64,000 nucleotides of DNA from Ridgeia piscesae (taxonomy: Eukaryota > Annelida > Polychaeta > Sabellida > Siboglinidae): NCBI GenBank assembly GCA_025642075.2, contig JAODUO010000425.1, positions 310,001 through 374,000 on the forward strand, in the 5' to 3' direction. Of the stretch, positions 35,685 through 47,589 are shown piece after piece (position 1 is the first letter of the stretch; every line of letters begins with the position of its first letter). A program made the translations under genes and the position numbers. Under the pieces are notes generated by a model, which had not been told where the DNA came from, made no database searches, and saw nothing but the letters and a program-made list of their open reading frames with translations.

Positions 35685-38600
35685 CAGCTCTGTCTCTGTG
35701 GTTTCAGCTCTATCTCTGTGGTTCCAGTTCTATCTCTGTGGTTTCAGCTCTTTCTCTGTGGTTCCAGTTCTATCTCTGTGGTTCCAGTTCTATCTCTGTG
35801 GTTCCAGTTCAATCTCTGTGGTTTCAGCTCTGTCTCTGTGGTTCCAGCTCTATCTCTGTGGTTTCAGCTCTATCTCTGTGGTTCCAGCTCTATCTCTGTG
35901 GTTCCAGTTCTATCTCTGTGGTTCCAGCTCTATCTCTGTGGTTCCAGTTCTATCTCTGTGGTTTCAGCTCTATCTCTGTGGTTTCAGTTCTATCTCTGTG
36001 GTTTCAGCTCTATCTCCGTGGTTTCAGCTCTGCTTCTGTGGTTTCAGCTCTGTCTCTGTGGTTTCAGCTCTATCTCTGTGGTTTCAGCTCTATCTCTGTG
36101 GTTTCAGCTCTATCTCTGTGGTTTCAGTTCTATATCTGTGGTTTCAGCTCTATCTCTGTGGTTCCAGTTCTATCTCTGTGGTTTCAGCTCTATCTCTGTG
36201 GTTTCAGCTCTATCTCTGTGGTTCCAGTTCTATCGCTGTGGTTTCAGCTCTATCTCTGTGGTTTCTGCTTTATCTCTGTGGTTTCAGTTCTATCTCTGTG
36301 GTTCCAGTTCTATCTCTGTGGTTTCAGCTCTGCTTCTGTGGTTTCAGCTCTATCTCTGTGGTTTCAGTTCTATCTCTGTGGTTTCAGCTCTATCTCTGTG
36401 GTTTCAGCTCTATCTCTGTGGTTTCAGCTCTATCTCTGTGGTTTCAGCTCTATCACTGTGGTTTCAGCTCTATCACTGTGGTTCCAGTTCTATCTCTGTG
36501 GTTCCAGTTCTATCTCTGTGGTTTCAGCTCTATCTCTGTGGTTTCAGCTCTATCTCTGTGGTTTCAGCTCTGTCTCTGTGGTTTCAGCTCTATCTCTGTG
36601 GTTTCAGCTCTATCTCTGTGGTTCCAGCTCTATCTCTGTGGTTCCAGTTCTATCTCTGTGGTTCCAGCTCTATCTCTGTGGTTCCAGTTCTATCTCTGTG
36701 GTTCCAGCTCTATCTCTGTGGTTTCAGCTCTATCTCTGTGGTTTCAGCTCTATCTCTGTGGTTTCAGCTCTATCACTGTGGTTTCAGCTCTATCACTGTG
36801 GTTCCAGTTCTATCTCTGTGGTTCCAGTTCTATCTCTGTGGTTTCAGCTCTATCTCTGTGGTTTCAGCTCTATCTCTGTGGTTCCAGTTCTATCTCTGTG
36901 GTTTCAGCTCTATCTCTGTGGTTCCAGCTCTATCTCCGTGGTTTCAGCTCTATCTCCGTGGTTTCAGCTCTATCTCTGTGGTTTCAGTTCTATCTCTGTG
37001 GTTCCAGTTCTATCTCCGTGGTTTCAGCTCTGCTTCTGTGGTTTCAGCTCTGTCTCTGTGGTTTCAGCTCTATCTCTGTGGTTTCAGCTCTATCTCTGTG
37101 GTTTCAGTTCTATATCTGTGGTTTCAGCTCTATCTCTGTGGTTCCAGTTCTATCTCTGTGGTTTCAGCTCTATCTCTGTGGTTTCAGCTCTATCGCTGTG
37201 GTTTCAGCTCTATCTCTGTGGTTTCAGCTCTATCTCTGTGGTTTCTGCTCTGTCTCTGTGGTTTCAGCTCTATCTCTGTGGTTTCAGTTCTATATCTGTG
37301 GTTTCAGCTCTATCTCTGTGGTTTCAGTTCTATATCTGTGGTTCCAGTTCAATCTCTGTGGTTTCAGCTCTGTCTCTGTGGTTCCAGCTCTATCTCTGTG
37401 GTTTCAGCTCTATCTCTGTGGTTCCAGCTCTATCTCTGTGGTTCCAGTTCTATCTCTGTGGTTCCAGCTCTATCTCTGTGGTTCCAGTTCTATCTCTGTG
37501 GTTTCAGCTCTATCTCTGTGGTTTCAGTTCTATCTCTGTGGTTTCAGCTCTATCTCCGTGGTTTCAGCTCTGCTTCTGTGGTTTCAGCTCTGTCTCTGTG
37601 GTTTCAGCTCTATCTCTGTGGTTTCAGCTCTATCTCTGTGGTTTCAGCTCTATCTCTGTGGTTTCAGCTCTATCTCTGTGGTTTCAGTTCTATATCTGTG
37701 GTTTCAGCTCTATCTCTGTGGTTCCAGTTCTATCTCTGTGGTTTCAGCTCTATCTCTGTGGTTTCAGCTCTATCTCTGTGGTTCCAGTTCTATCGCTGTG
37801 GTTTCAGCTCTATCTCTGTGGTTTCTGCTTTATCTCTGTGGTTTCAGTTCTATCTCTGTGGTTCCAGTTCTATCTCTGTGGTTTCAGCTCTGCTTCTGTG
37901 GTTTCAGCTCTATCGTTTCAGTTCTTCTCTGTGGTTTCAGCTCTATCTCTGTGGTTTCAGCTCTATCTCTGTGGTTTCAGCTCTATCTCTGTGGTTTCAG
38001 CTCTATCACTGTGGTTTCAGCTCTATCACTGTGGTTCCAGTTCTATCTCTGTGGTTCCAGTTCTATCTCTGTGGTTTCAGCTCTATCTCTGTGGTTTCAG
38101 TTCTATCTCTGTGGTTTAAGCTCTATCTCTGTGGTTCCAGCTCTATCTCTGTGGTTCCAGTTCTATCTCTGTGGTTCCAGCTCTATCTCTGTGGTTTCAG
38201 CTCTATCTCTGTGGTTTCAGTTCTATCTCTGTGGTTTCAGCTCTATCTCTGTGGTTTCAGTTCTATCTCTGTGGTTTCAGCTATATCTCTGTGGTTTCAG
38301 CTCTATCTCTGTGGTTTCAGCTCTATCTCTGTGGTTTCAGCTCTATCTCTGTGGTTTCAGCTCTATCTCTGTGGTTTCAGCTCTATCTCTGTGGTTTCAG
38401 CTCTATCTCTGTGGTTTCAGCTATATCTCTGTGGTTTCAGCTCTATCTCTGTGGTTTCAGCTCTATCTCTGTGGTTTCAGCTCTATCTCTGTGGTTTCAG
38501 CTCTATCTCTGTGGTTTCAGTTCTATCTCTGTGGTTCCAGCTCTATCTCTGTGGTTTCAGCTCTATCTCTGTGGTTTCAGCTCTATCTCTGTGGTTTCAG

Positions 38601-39020
38601 CTCTATCTCTGTGGTTTCAGTTCTATCTCTGTGGTTTCAGCTATATCTCTGTGGTTTCAGCTCTATCTCTGTGGTTTCAGCTCTATCTCTGTGGTTTCAG
38701 CTCTATCTCTGTGGTTTCAGCTCTATCTCTGTGGTTTCAGCTCTATCTCTGTGGTTTCAGTTCTATCTCTGTGGTTCCAGCTCTATCTCTGTGGTTTCAG
38801 CTCTATCTCTGTGGTTTCAGTTCTATCTCTGTGGTTTCAGCTCTATCTCTGTGGTTTCAGTTCTATCTCTGTGGTTTCAGCTATATCTCTGTGGTTTCAG
38901 CTCTATCTCTGTGGTTTCAGCTCTATCTCTGTGGTTTCAGCTCTGTCTCTATCTCTACAGTAGCAGCTCTCTCATTCTATATCTGTTTCTGCTCTACCTG
39001 TCTATATTTCTCTCTTTCAG

Positions 39021-39664
39021 CTCTATCATACAGATCCCTGGAGAGTCAACACTGAAGCGCAACTTCCAGCAGATCCAGGAAGGAGAGGGGCGACGAACCC
39101 CGAACCCCCTGTACCAGCCCCCTGCCCCGCCCATGGGGGCACAAGACCACAGACCTCCTCGCAGTCACTACTCACAGCAGTCACCACGACAACAACATCA
39201 TCATCAACCACAACAACTGTCGCCACAATATCATCAACCTTCATTACATCAGCCGCCTCCAACAAGGCTTCCACATCCATCGTCATGGCAACAGCAGCAG
39301 GTTGCCTGGCAACCAACATCACCGACACAGATGCAGCCAAGACTGGCCCTTCAGCCATTGCACCCGTCGCACCCGTTTCCACAGCAACCGCACCCATCAC
39401 ACCCATCACCACAGCAACCACATCCATCTCCACAGCAACATCACCCATCGCATCTCGTACCACAGCAACCGCACCCATCGCCTCATCAAGGACGTCAGTG
39501 GGAGCCCCCTGTGAATGTGCCCCCTACGAGTGTGCCCCCTGTGAGCCATCCCCTGCGCTACCACCAGCCAGAGGAGGTCCAGGTGCTGCCTGTGCAAGCG
39601 ATGGAGCTGATGCCCCCCCTGGCCAGTGGCTTCATCAACGACACCTACGTACAACCCACACCTG
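39021..39664 (+). CDS. MAP4K4/MINK1/TNIK-like: Exon 11: PGEST motif and Pro/Gln/His-rich linker
   Basis: The split Ser codon AG/C is followed by SIIQIPGESTLKRNFQQIQ, matching SSIVNVPGESTLRRDF of the vertebrate kinases. Then comes about 190 residues of low-complexity linker: NPLYQPPAPP, poly-Gln/His, HPSHPFPQQPHPS repeats, and a less repetitive end with SGFINDTYVQPTP. Proline motifs could bind SH3 proteins such as Nck (family knowledge). In vertebrate MAP4K4, MINK1 and TNIK a long charged coiled coil directly follows PGESTL; here it is missing within one uninterrupted exon. Phase 2 to 1. The acceptor is CTCTCTTTCAG and the donor GTGAGT begins at 39665. Confidence 0.93.
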
Positions 39665-39699
39665 GTGAGTGCACCACTTACTAGACTCGCCCTACTCCT

Positions 39700-42600
39700 G
39701 GTGACAGACATTTGAACTACACCCAACTCATGTTGATTGACTTGTAAACTACACCCAACTCTTACTGAGTGACTGTGAACTACACCCAACTCCAGCTGAC
39801 TGACTGAACTACACCCAACTCCAGCTGCCTGACTGTGAACCACACCCAACTCCAGCTAACTGACTGTGAACTACACCCAACTCCTGCTGGCTGACTGTGA
39901 ACTACACCCAACTCCAGCTGACTGACTGTGAACTACACCCAACTCCAGCTGACTGACTGTGAACTACACCCAACTCCAGCTGACTGACTGTGAACTACAC
40001 CCAACTCCAGCTGCCTGACTGTGAACAACACCCAACTCCAGCTGACTGACTGTGAACTACACCCAACTCCAGCTGACTGACTGTGAACTACACCCAACTC
40101 CAGCTGACTGACTGTGAACTACACCCAACTCCAGCTAACTGACTGTGAACTACACCCAACTCCTGCTGGCTGACTGTGAACTACACCCAACTCCTGCTGA
40201 CTGACTGTGAACTACACCCAACTCCAGCTAACTGACTGTGAACTACACCCAACTCCAGCTAACTGACTGTGAACTACACCCAACTCCAGCTGACTGACTG
40301 TGAACTACACCCAACTCCAGCTAACTGACTGTGAACTACACCCAACTCCAGCTGCCTGACTGTGAACAACACCCAACTCCTGCTGGCTGACTGTGAACTA
40401 CACCCAACTCCAGCTAACTGACTGTGAACTACACCCAACTCCTGCTGGCTGACTGTGAACTACACCCAACTCCAGCTAACTGACTGTGAACTACACCCAA
40501 CTCCAGCTAACTGACTGTGAACTACACCCAACTCCAGCTGACTGACTGTGAACTACACCCAACTCCAGCTAACTGACTGTGAACTACACCCAACTCCAGC
40601 TAACTGACTGTGAACTACACCCAACTCCAGCTAACTGACTGTGAACTACACCCAACTCCAGCTGCCTGACTGTGAACAACACCCAACTCCTGCTGGTTGA
40701 CTTGTGAACTACACCCAACTCCGGCTGATTGACTTGTGAACTACACCCAACTCCTGCTGGTTGACTTGTGAACTACACCCAACTCCAGCTGCCTGACTGT
40801 GAACAACACCCAACTCCTGCTGGCTGACTGTGAACTACACCCAACTCCAGCTAACTGACTGTGAACTACACCCAACTCCAGCTAACTGACTGTGAACTAC
40901 ACCCAACTCCAGCTGACTGACTGTGAACTACACCCAACTCCAGCTAACTGACTGTGAACTACACCCAACTCCAGCTAACTGACTGTGAACTACACCCAAC
41001 TCCAGCTGCCTGACTGTGAACAACACCCAACTCCTGCTGGCTGACTGTGAACTACACCCAACTCCAGCTGACTGACTGTGAACTACACCCAACTCCAGCT
41101 GACTGACTGTGAACTACACCCAACTCCAGCTGACTGACTGTGAACTACACCCAACTCCAGCTAACTGACTGTGAACTACACCCAACTCCAGCTGACTGAC
41201 TGTGAACTACACCCAACTCCAGCTGACTGACTGTGAACTACACCCAACTCCAGCTGACTGACTGTGAACTACACCCAACTCCAGCTAACTGACTGTGAAC
41301 TACACCCAACTCCAGCTGACTGACTGTGAACTACACCCAACTCCAGCTGACTGACTGTGAACTACACCCAACTCCAGCTAACTGACTGTGAACTACACCC
41401 AACTCCAGCTGCCTGACTGTGAACAACACCCAACTCCTGCTGGCTGACTGTGAACTACACCCAACTCCAGCTGACTGACTGTGAACTACACCCAACTCCA
41501 GCTGACTGACTGTGAACTACACCCAACTCCAGCTGACTGACTGTGAACTACACCCAACTCCAGCTAACTGACTGTGAACTACACCCAACTCCAGCTGACT
41601 GACTGTGAACTACACCCAACTCCAGCTGACTGACTGTGAACTACACCCAACTCCAGCTGACTGACTGTGAACTACACCCAACTCCAGCTAACTGACTGTG
41701 AACTACACCCAACTCCAGCTGACTGACTGTGAACTACACCCAACTCCAGCTGACTGACTGTGAACTACACCCAACTCCAGCTAACTGACTGTGAACTACA
41801 CCCAACTCCAGCTGACTGACTGTGAACTACACCCAACTCCAGCTGACTGACTGTGAACTACACCCAACTCCAGCTGATTGACTGTGAACTACACCCAACT
41901 CCTGCTGATTGACTGCGAACTACACCCAAGTCCTGCTGACTGACTGTGAACTACACCCAACTCCTGCTGGTTGACTTGTGAACTACACCCAACTCCAGCT
42001 GATTGACTTGTGAACTACACCCAACTCCTGCTGATTGACTTGTGAACTACACCCAACTCCTGCTGGTTGACTTGTGAACTACACCCAACTCCCGTGCTGA
42101 TTGACTTGTGAACTACACCCAACTCCTGCTGGTTGACTTGTGAACTACACCCAACTCCTGCTGATTGACTTGTGAACTACAACCAACTCCTGCCGATTGA
42201 CTTGTGAACTACACCCAACTCCTGCTGATTGACTTGTGAACTACACCCAACTCCTGCTGATTGACTTGTGAACTACACCCAACTCCTGCTGACTGACTGT
42301 GAACTACACCCAACTCCTGCTGACTGACTGTGAACTACACCCAACTCCTGCTGGCTGACTGTGAACTACACCCAACTCCTGCTGGTTGACTTGTGAACTA
42401 CACCCAACTCCTGCTGGCTGACTGTGAACTACACCCAACTCCTGCTGACTGACTGTGAACTACACCCAACTCCTGCTGACTGACTGTGAACTACACCCAA
42501 CTCCTGCTGACTGACTGTGAACTACACCCAACTCCTGCTGACTGAATGTGAACTACACCCAACTCCTGCTGACTGACTGTGAACTACGCCCAACTCCTGC

Positions 42601-43019
42601 TGGTTGACTTGTGAACTACACCCAACTCCTGCTGACTGACTGTGAACTACACCCAACTCCTGCTGGTTGACTTGTGAACTACACCCAACTCCTGCTGACT
42701 GACTGTGAACTACACCCAATTCCTGCTGGTTGACTTGTGAACTACACCCAACTCCTGCTAGTTGACTTGTGAACTACACCCAACGTCTGCTGACTGACTG
42801 TAAACTGCACCCACCTCCTGCTGGTTGACTTGTGAACTACACCCAACGCCTGCTGACTGACTGTAAACTGCACCCACCTCCTGCTGGTTGACTTGTGAAC
42901 TACACCCAACGCCTGCTGACTGACTGTAAACTGCACCCACCTCCTGCTGGTTGACTTGTGAACTACACCCAACTCCTGCTGACTGACTGTAAACTGCACC
43001 CACCTCCTGCTGGTTGACT
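39700..43019 (+). repeat. Intron 11 array, first subfamily (31-nt units)
   Basis: Units contain GTGAACTACACCCAACTCC, then AGCTGACTGACT or TGCTGGTTGACTT. About 107 copies. CCAGCT forms dominate to about 41,880 and CCTGCT forms after it. From 42,780 to 43,019 a 62-nt dimer with TGTAAACTGCACCCACCTCC alternates with the basic unit. The unit part CCCAACTCCTGCTGACTG resembles the exon 11 end CCCACACCTG followed by GTGAGTG, suggesting a donor-derived origin with the GT mutated. Confidence 0.9.
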
Positions 43020-45625
43020 TGTGAACTACACCCAACGCCTGCTGATGACTGTGAACTACACCCAACTCCTGCTGATGACTGTGAACTACACCCAACTCCT
43101 GCTGATGACTGTGAACTACACCCAACGCCTGCTGATGACTGTGAACTACACCCAACTCCTGCTGATGACTGTGAACTACACCCAACTCCTGCTGATGACT
43201 GTGAACTACACCCAACGCCTGCTGATGACTGTGAACTACACCCAACTCCTGCTGATGACTGTGAACTACACCCAACTCCTGCTGATGACTGTGAACTACA
43301 CCCAACTCCTGCTGGTTGACTGTAAACTGCACCCACCTCCTGCTGGTTGACTTGTGAACTACACCCAACGCCTGCTGATGACTGTGAACTACACCCAACT
43401 CCTGCTGATGACTGTGAACTACACCCAACTCCTGCTGATGACTGTGAACTACACCCAACTCCTGCTGATGACTGTGAACTACACCCAACTCCTGCTGATG
43501 ACTGTGAACTACACCCAACTCCTGCTGATGACTGTGAACTACACCCAACTCCTGCTGATGACTGTGAACTACACCCAACTCCTGCTGATGACTGTGAACT
43601 ACACCCAACTCCTGCTGATGACTGTGAACTACACCCACCTCCTGCTGATGACTGTGAACTACACCCAACTCCTGCTGATGACTGTGAACTACACCCAACG
43701 CCTGCTGATGACTGTGAACTACACCCAACTCCTGCTGATGACTGTGAACTACACCCAACTCCTGCTGATGACTGTGAACTACACCCAACGCCTGCTGATG
43801 ACTGTGAACTACACCCAACTCCTGCTGATGACTGTGAACTACACCCAACTCCTGCTGATGACTGTGAACTACACCCACCTCCTGCTGATGACTGTGAACT
43901 ACACCCAACTCCTGCTGATGACTGTGAACTACACCCAACGCCTGCTGATGACTGTGAACTACACCCAACTCCTGCTGATGACTGTGAACTACACCCAACT
44001 CCTGCTGATGACTGTGAACTACACCCAACTCCTGCTGGTTGACTTTTAAAATACACCCAACCTCCTGCTGGTTGACTTGTGAACTACACCCAACGCCTGC
44101 TGATGACTGTGAACTACACCCAACTCCTGCTGATGACTGTGAACTACACCCAACTCCTGCTGATGACTGTGAACTACACCCAACTCCTGCTGATGACTGT
44201 GAACTACACCCAACTCCTGCTGATGACTGTGAACTACACCCAACTCCTGCTGATGACTGTGAACTACACCCAACTCCTGCTGATGACTGTGAACTACAAC
44301 CACCTCCTGCTGATGACTGTGAACTACACCCAACTCCTGCTGATGACTGTGAACTACACCCAACTCCTGCTGATGACTGTGAACTACACCCACCTCCTGC
44401 TGATGACTGTGAACTACACCCAACTCCTGCTGATGACTGTGAACTACACCCAACTCCTGCTGATGACTGTGAACTACACCCAACTCCTGCTGATGACTGT
44501 GAACTACACCCAACTCCTGCTGATGACTGTGAACTACACCCAACTCCTGCTGATGACTGTGAACTACAACCACCTCCTGCTGATGACTGTGAACTACACC
44601 CAACTCCTGCTGATGACTGTGAACTACACCCAACTCCTGCTGATGACTGTGAACTGCACCCACCTCCTGCTGATGACTGTGAACTACACCCAACTCCTGC
44701 TGATGACTGTGAACTACACCCAACGCCTGCTGACTGACTGTAAACTGCACCCACCTCCTGCTGATGACTGTGAACTACACCCAACTCCTGCTGATGACTG
44801 TGAACTACACCCAACGCCTGCTGATGACTGTGAACTACACCCAACTCCTGCTGATGACTGTGAACTACACCCAACTCCTGCTGATGACTGTGAACTACAC
44901 CCAACTCCTGCTGATGACTGTGAACTACAACCACCTCCTGCTGATGACTGTGAACTACACCCAACTCCTGCTGATGACTGTGAACTGCACCCACCTCCTG
45001 CTGATGACTGTGAACTACACCCACCTCCTGCTGATGACTGTGAACTACAACCAACTCCTGCTGATGACTGTGAACTACACCCAACGCCTGCTGATGACTG
45101 TGAACTGCACCCACCTCCTGCTGATGACTGTGAACTACACCCACCTCCTGCTGATGACTGTGAACTACAACCAACTCCTGCTGATGACTGTGAACTACAC
45201 CCAACGCCTGCTGATGACTGTGAACTACACCCAACTCCTGCTGACTGACTGTAAACTGCACCCACCTCCTGCTGGTTGACTTGTGAACTACACCCAACTC
45301 CTGCTGATGACTGTGAACTACACCCAACTCCTGCTGACTGACTGTGAACTACACCCAACTCCTGCTGGTTGACTTGTGAACTACACCCAACTCCTGCTGG
45401 TTGACTTGTGAACTACACCCAACTCCTGCTGATGACTGTGAACTACACCCAACTCCTGCTGGTTGACTTGTGAACTACACCCAACTCCTGCTGGTTGACT
45501 TGTGAACTACACCCAACTCCTGCTGATGACTGTGAACTACACCCAACTCCTGCTGATGACTGTGAACTACACCCAACTCCTATTGGTTGACTTATGAACT
45601 ACACCCAACTCCTGCTGGTTGACTT
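43020..45625 (+). repeat. Intron 11 array, second subfamily (30-nt units)
   Basis: At about 43,040 the spacer changes abruptly to CTGCTGATGACTGTGAACTA then CACCCAACTC, one base shorter. About 75 near-identical 30-nt copies follow, interrupted by the longer GGTTGACT form. Thirty is a multiple of three, so every frame of both strands that lacks a stop in one unit stays open across the block (LHPTPADDCE, SSQSSAGVGC, VVHSHQQELG patterns); none is supported as protein. Confidence 0.92.
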
Positions 45626-45689
45626 ACTTTAGATTTGAAGTGTTTCTTTGAATGACCTGGTAAGCCACTGATTATGTTATCTGCAACAA

Positions 45690-46400
45690 GATTTTGTCAT
45701 AAGACCAGATTGTCACAAGATAAGGCAGACTTCTGTCCCAGACTCTTTTCAAGAAAAGACATCTGTCCCAGACTCTGTCACAAGACAAAGATGTCTGTCC
45801 AGGGTCTGTCACAAAACAAAGATGTCTCTCCCAGACTCTGTCACAAGACAAAGACGTCTGTCCCAGACTCTGTCAAAAGACACCTATCCCAGAGCCTCTG
45901 TCACAAGACAAAGACATCTGTCCCAGACTCTCTCACAAGACAAAGATGTCTGTCCAGGGTCTGTCACAAAACAAAGATGTCTCTCCCAGACTCTGTCACA
46001 AGACAAAGACGTCTGTCCCAGACTCTGTCAAAAGACACCTATCCCAGAGCCTCTGTCACAAGACAAAGACATCTGTCCCAGACTCTGTCATAAGACAAAG
46101 ACATCTGTCCCAGACTCTGTCACAAGACAAAGACATCTGTCCCAGACTCTGTCACAAGACAAAGACATCTGTCCCAGACTCTGTCACAAGACAAAGACAT
46201 CTGTCCCAGACTCTGTCACAAGACAAAGACGTCTGTCTCAGACTCTGTCACAAGACAAAGACATCTGTCCCAGACTCTGTCACAAGACAAAGACATCTGT
46301 CCCAGACTCTGTCACAAGACAAAGACATCTGTCCCAGACTCTGTCACAAGACAAAGACGTCTGTCTCAGACTCTGTCACAAGACAAAGACATCTGTTCCT
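45690..46400 (+). repeat. Intron 11 array: 32-nt minisatellite before exon 12
   Basis: About 22 copies with core CTGTCACAAGACAAAGACAT then CTGTCCCAGACT. A block of about 160 bases with distinctive variants (TGTCCAGGGTCTGTC, AAAGACACCTATCCCAGAGC) is present twice, at about 45,787 and 45,945, showing segmental duplication within the array. Confidence 0.9.
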
Positions 46401-46438
46401 GTCCCGGATTCAACAACTAACCACACCCTCTGTTGCAG

Positions 46439-46527
46439 TCGCCTCCCGCCCACAACCCCAGCGACACTACCAGGACATCCCCCGCACCCCTCACAGGATG
46501 GACGACCAGAGGGCACGGCGACCTGAG
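46439..46527 (+). CDS. MAP4K4/MINK1/TNIK-like: Exon 12: linker with MDDQRARRPE motif
   Basis: With the G from exon 11 it reads VASRPQPQRHYQDIPRTPH, then RMDDQRARRPE. Phase 1 to 0. The acceptor is CCCTCTGTTGCAG and the donor GTAGGT begins at 46528. A basic MDDQRA-RPE followed by an LD-LA-QL segment (exon 13) fits what I recall of invertebrate misshapen-type kinases. No catalytic role; predicted disordered. Confidence 0.85.
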
Positions 46528-46890
46528 GTAGGTCACTAGAGGTCACAGGTGTGATTTTGCTAAATTATTTGGATCGTGTCCAGTTATTGCATTGTACATG
46601 TCAGTCTTAGTAGTTTGTGAAGATGAAGTAGGTCTGTGATTGGCTGGAGCTTGTACCTGCCCAGGGCGTGTAGCTGATACGAGGCAGTGTGAGGATGATC
46701 AATTCACCAACACTTCGTTCACTGATAGCTCCGTTTAATGACTTGTTGTTGTAAGCTGGTGCCATCTAGTGGTACATATCGCATGTGGAGACTTGAGTGA
46801 AGTGAGTTGGTGCTGTGTGTTCAGCTCCCACTGTCAGCTGCACCGGTGATTTTGTTCAAGAACTGTCATGTCACAGCTGTATGAATGGAC
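46528..46890 (+). other. Intron 12 first part
   Basis: Unique sequence without a gene; a simple GTTGGTGC-rich part is seen near 46,800. Confidence 0.7.
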
Positions 46891-47221
46891 AGTTGGTGGA
46901 ACAGTTTATCAGGAGCTGGCTGTAGTTGTGGTCTGACCCTGTGTGTTACAGGAGCTGACTATAGCTGTGGTCTGACCCCATGTGTTTTAGGAGCTAGCTG
47001 TAGTCGTGGTCTGACCCCGGGTCTTTTAGGAGCTGGCTGTACTTGTGGCCTGACCCTGTGTATTTTAGGATCTGGATGTAGTTTTGGTCTGACCCCAAGT
47101 GTTTAGTTGTGGTCTAACCCTGTGTGTTTCAGGGTCTGGATGTAGTTATGGTCTGACCCCATGTGTTTAGTTGTGGTCTGACCCCATGTGTTTAGTTGTG
47201 GTCTGACCCCATGTGTTACAG
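46891..47221 (+). repeat. Intron 12 repeats copied from the acceptor/exon 13 junction
   Basis: Six to eight units of about 35-42 nt, such as GTGTGTTACAGGAGCTGAC then TATAGCTGTGGTCTGACCCC. The true junction is ATGTGTTACAG then GAGCTGGATGCG at 47222, so the acceptor and GAGCTG (Glu-Leu) recur. Some copies have GTTTTAGGAGCTGGCTG; the last three have lost the AG-GAGCTG part and keep only GTTTAGTTGTGGTCTGACC. Confidence 0.92.
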
Positions 47222-47415
47222 GAGCTGGATGCGTTGGCTGAACAACTAAACAACCTCGCCTCCGGGAGAGATGCTCTCCCCCTGCACCAGACCAGCCCCA
47301 TCACGGAAGAAGAGGAAGGGAGGGAGGATGGGAGAGAGGAGGAGTCGGATGAAGACAGGGAAGAGCCACTGGCAGAGGATGGGACTCTGCTGGCATCTGA
47401 GAGCAGTGGACCTCA
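47222..47415 (+). CDS. MAP4K4/MINK1/TNIK-like: Exon 13: acidic linker with LDALAEQLNNL helix
   Basis: It encodes ELDALAEQLNNLASGRDALP, then LHQTSPITEEEEG and an acidic stretch with EESDEDREEPLAEDGT and LLASESSGPQ-like end. Phase 0 to 2: the last two bases are CA and the donor is GTGAGT at 47416; reading through gives an immediate TGA. The short amphipathic LDALAEQL segment then an acidic run matches the position of the acidic SEEVESSEDDEEE-type run of vertebrate relatives. Confidence 0.9.
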
Positions 47416-47589
47416 GTGAGTTGACTTGGCAGGAAACTTGACAACTGGACTTAATGTACACTACAGTGTAATAATAATATTACAATTTATTTATAGTGCC
47501 CAAAATGTACTTAAAATAAAAGGCTCTGAGGCACTTTACATTAAAACTGCATAAACTGTGAAATAGAACTATAAAATACATATTATTCT
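47416..47589 (+). other. Intron 13 start with a possible SINE/MITE-like scrap
   Basis: Contains TTTATTTATAGTGCCC and GGCACTTTACATTAAAA, a pair resembling the widespread 'TTTATATAGCGC ... AGCGCTTTACA' dispersed element of many animal genomes. Too short and diverged to classify. Confidence 0.35.

Noticed and set aside
42742..45358. Up to 861-codon minus-strand frame and matching plus-strand frames
   Set aside because: A product of the 30-nt period of the intron 11 array; no start context, domain or splice support.
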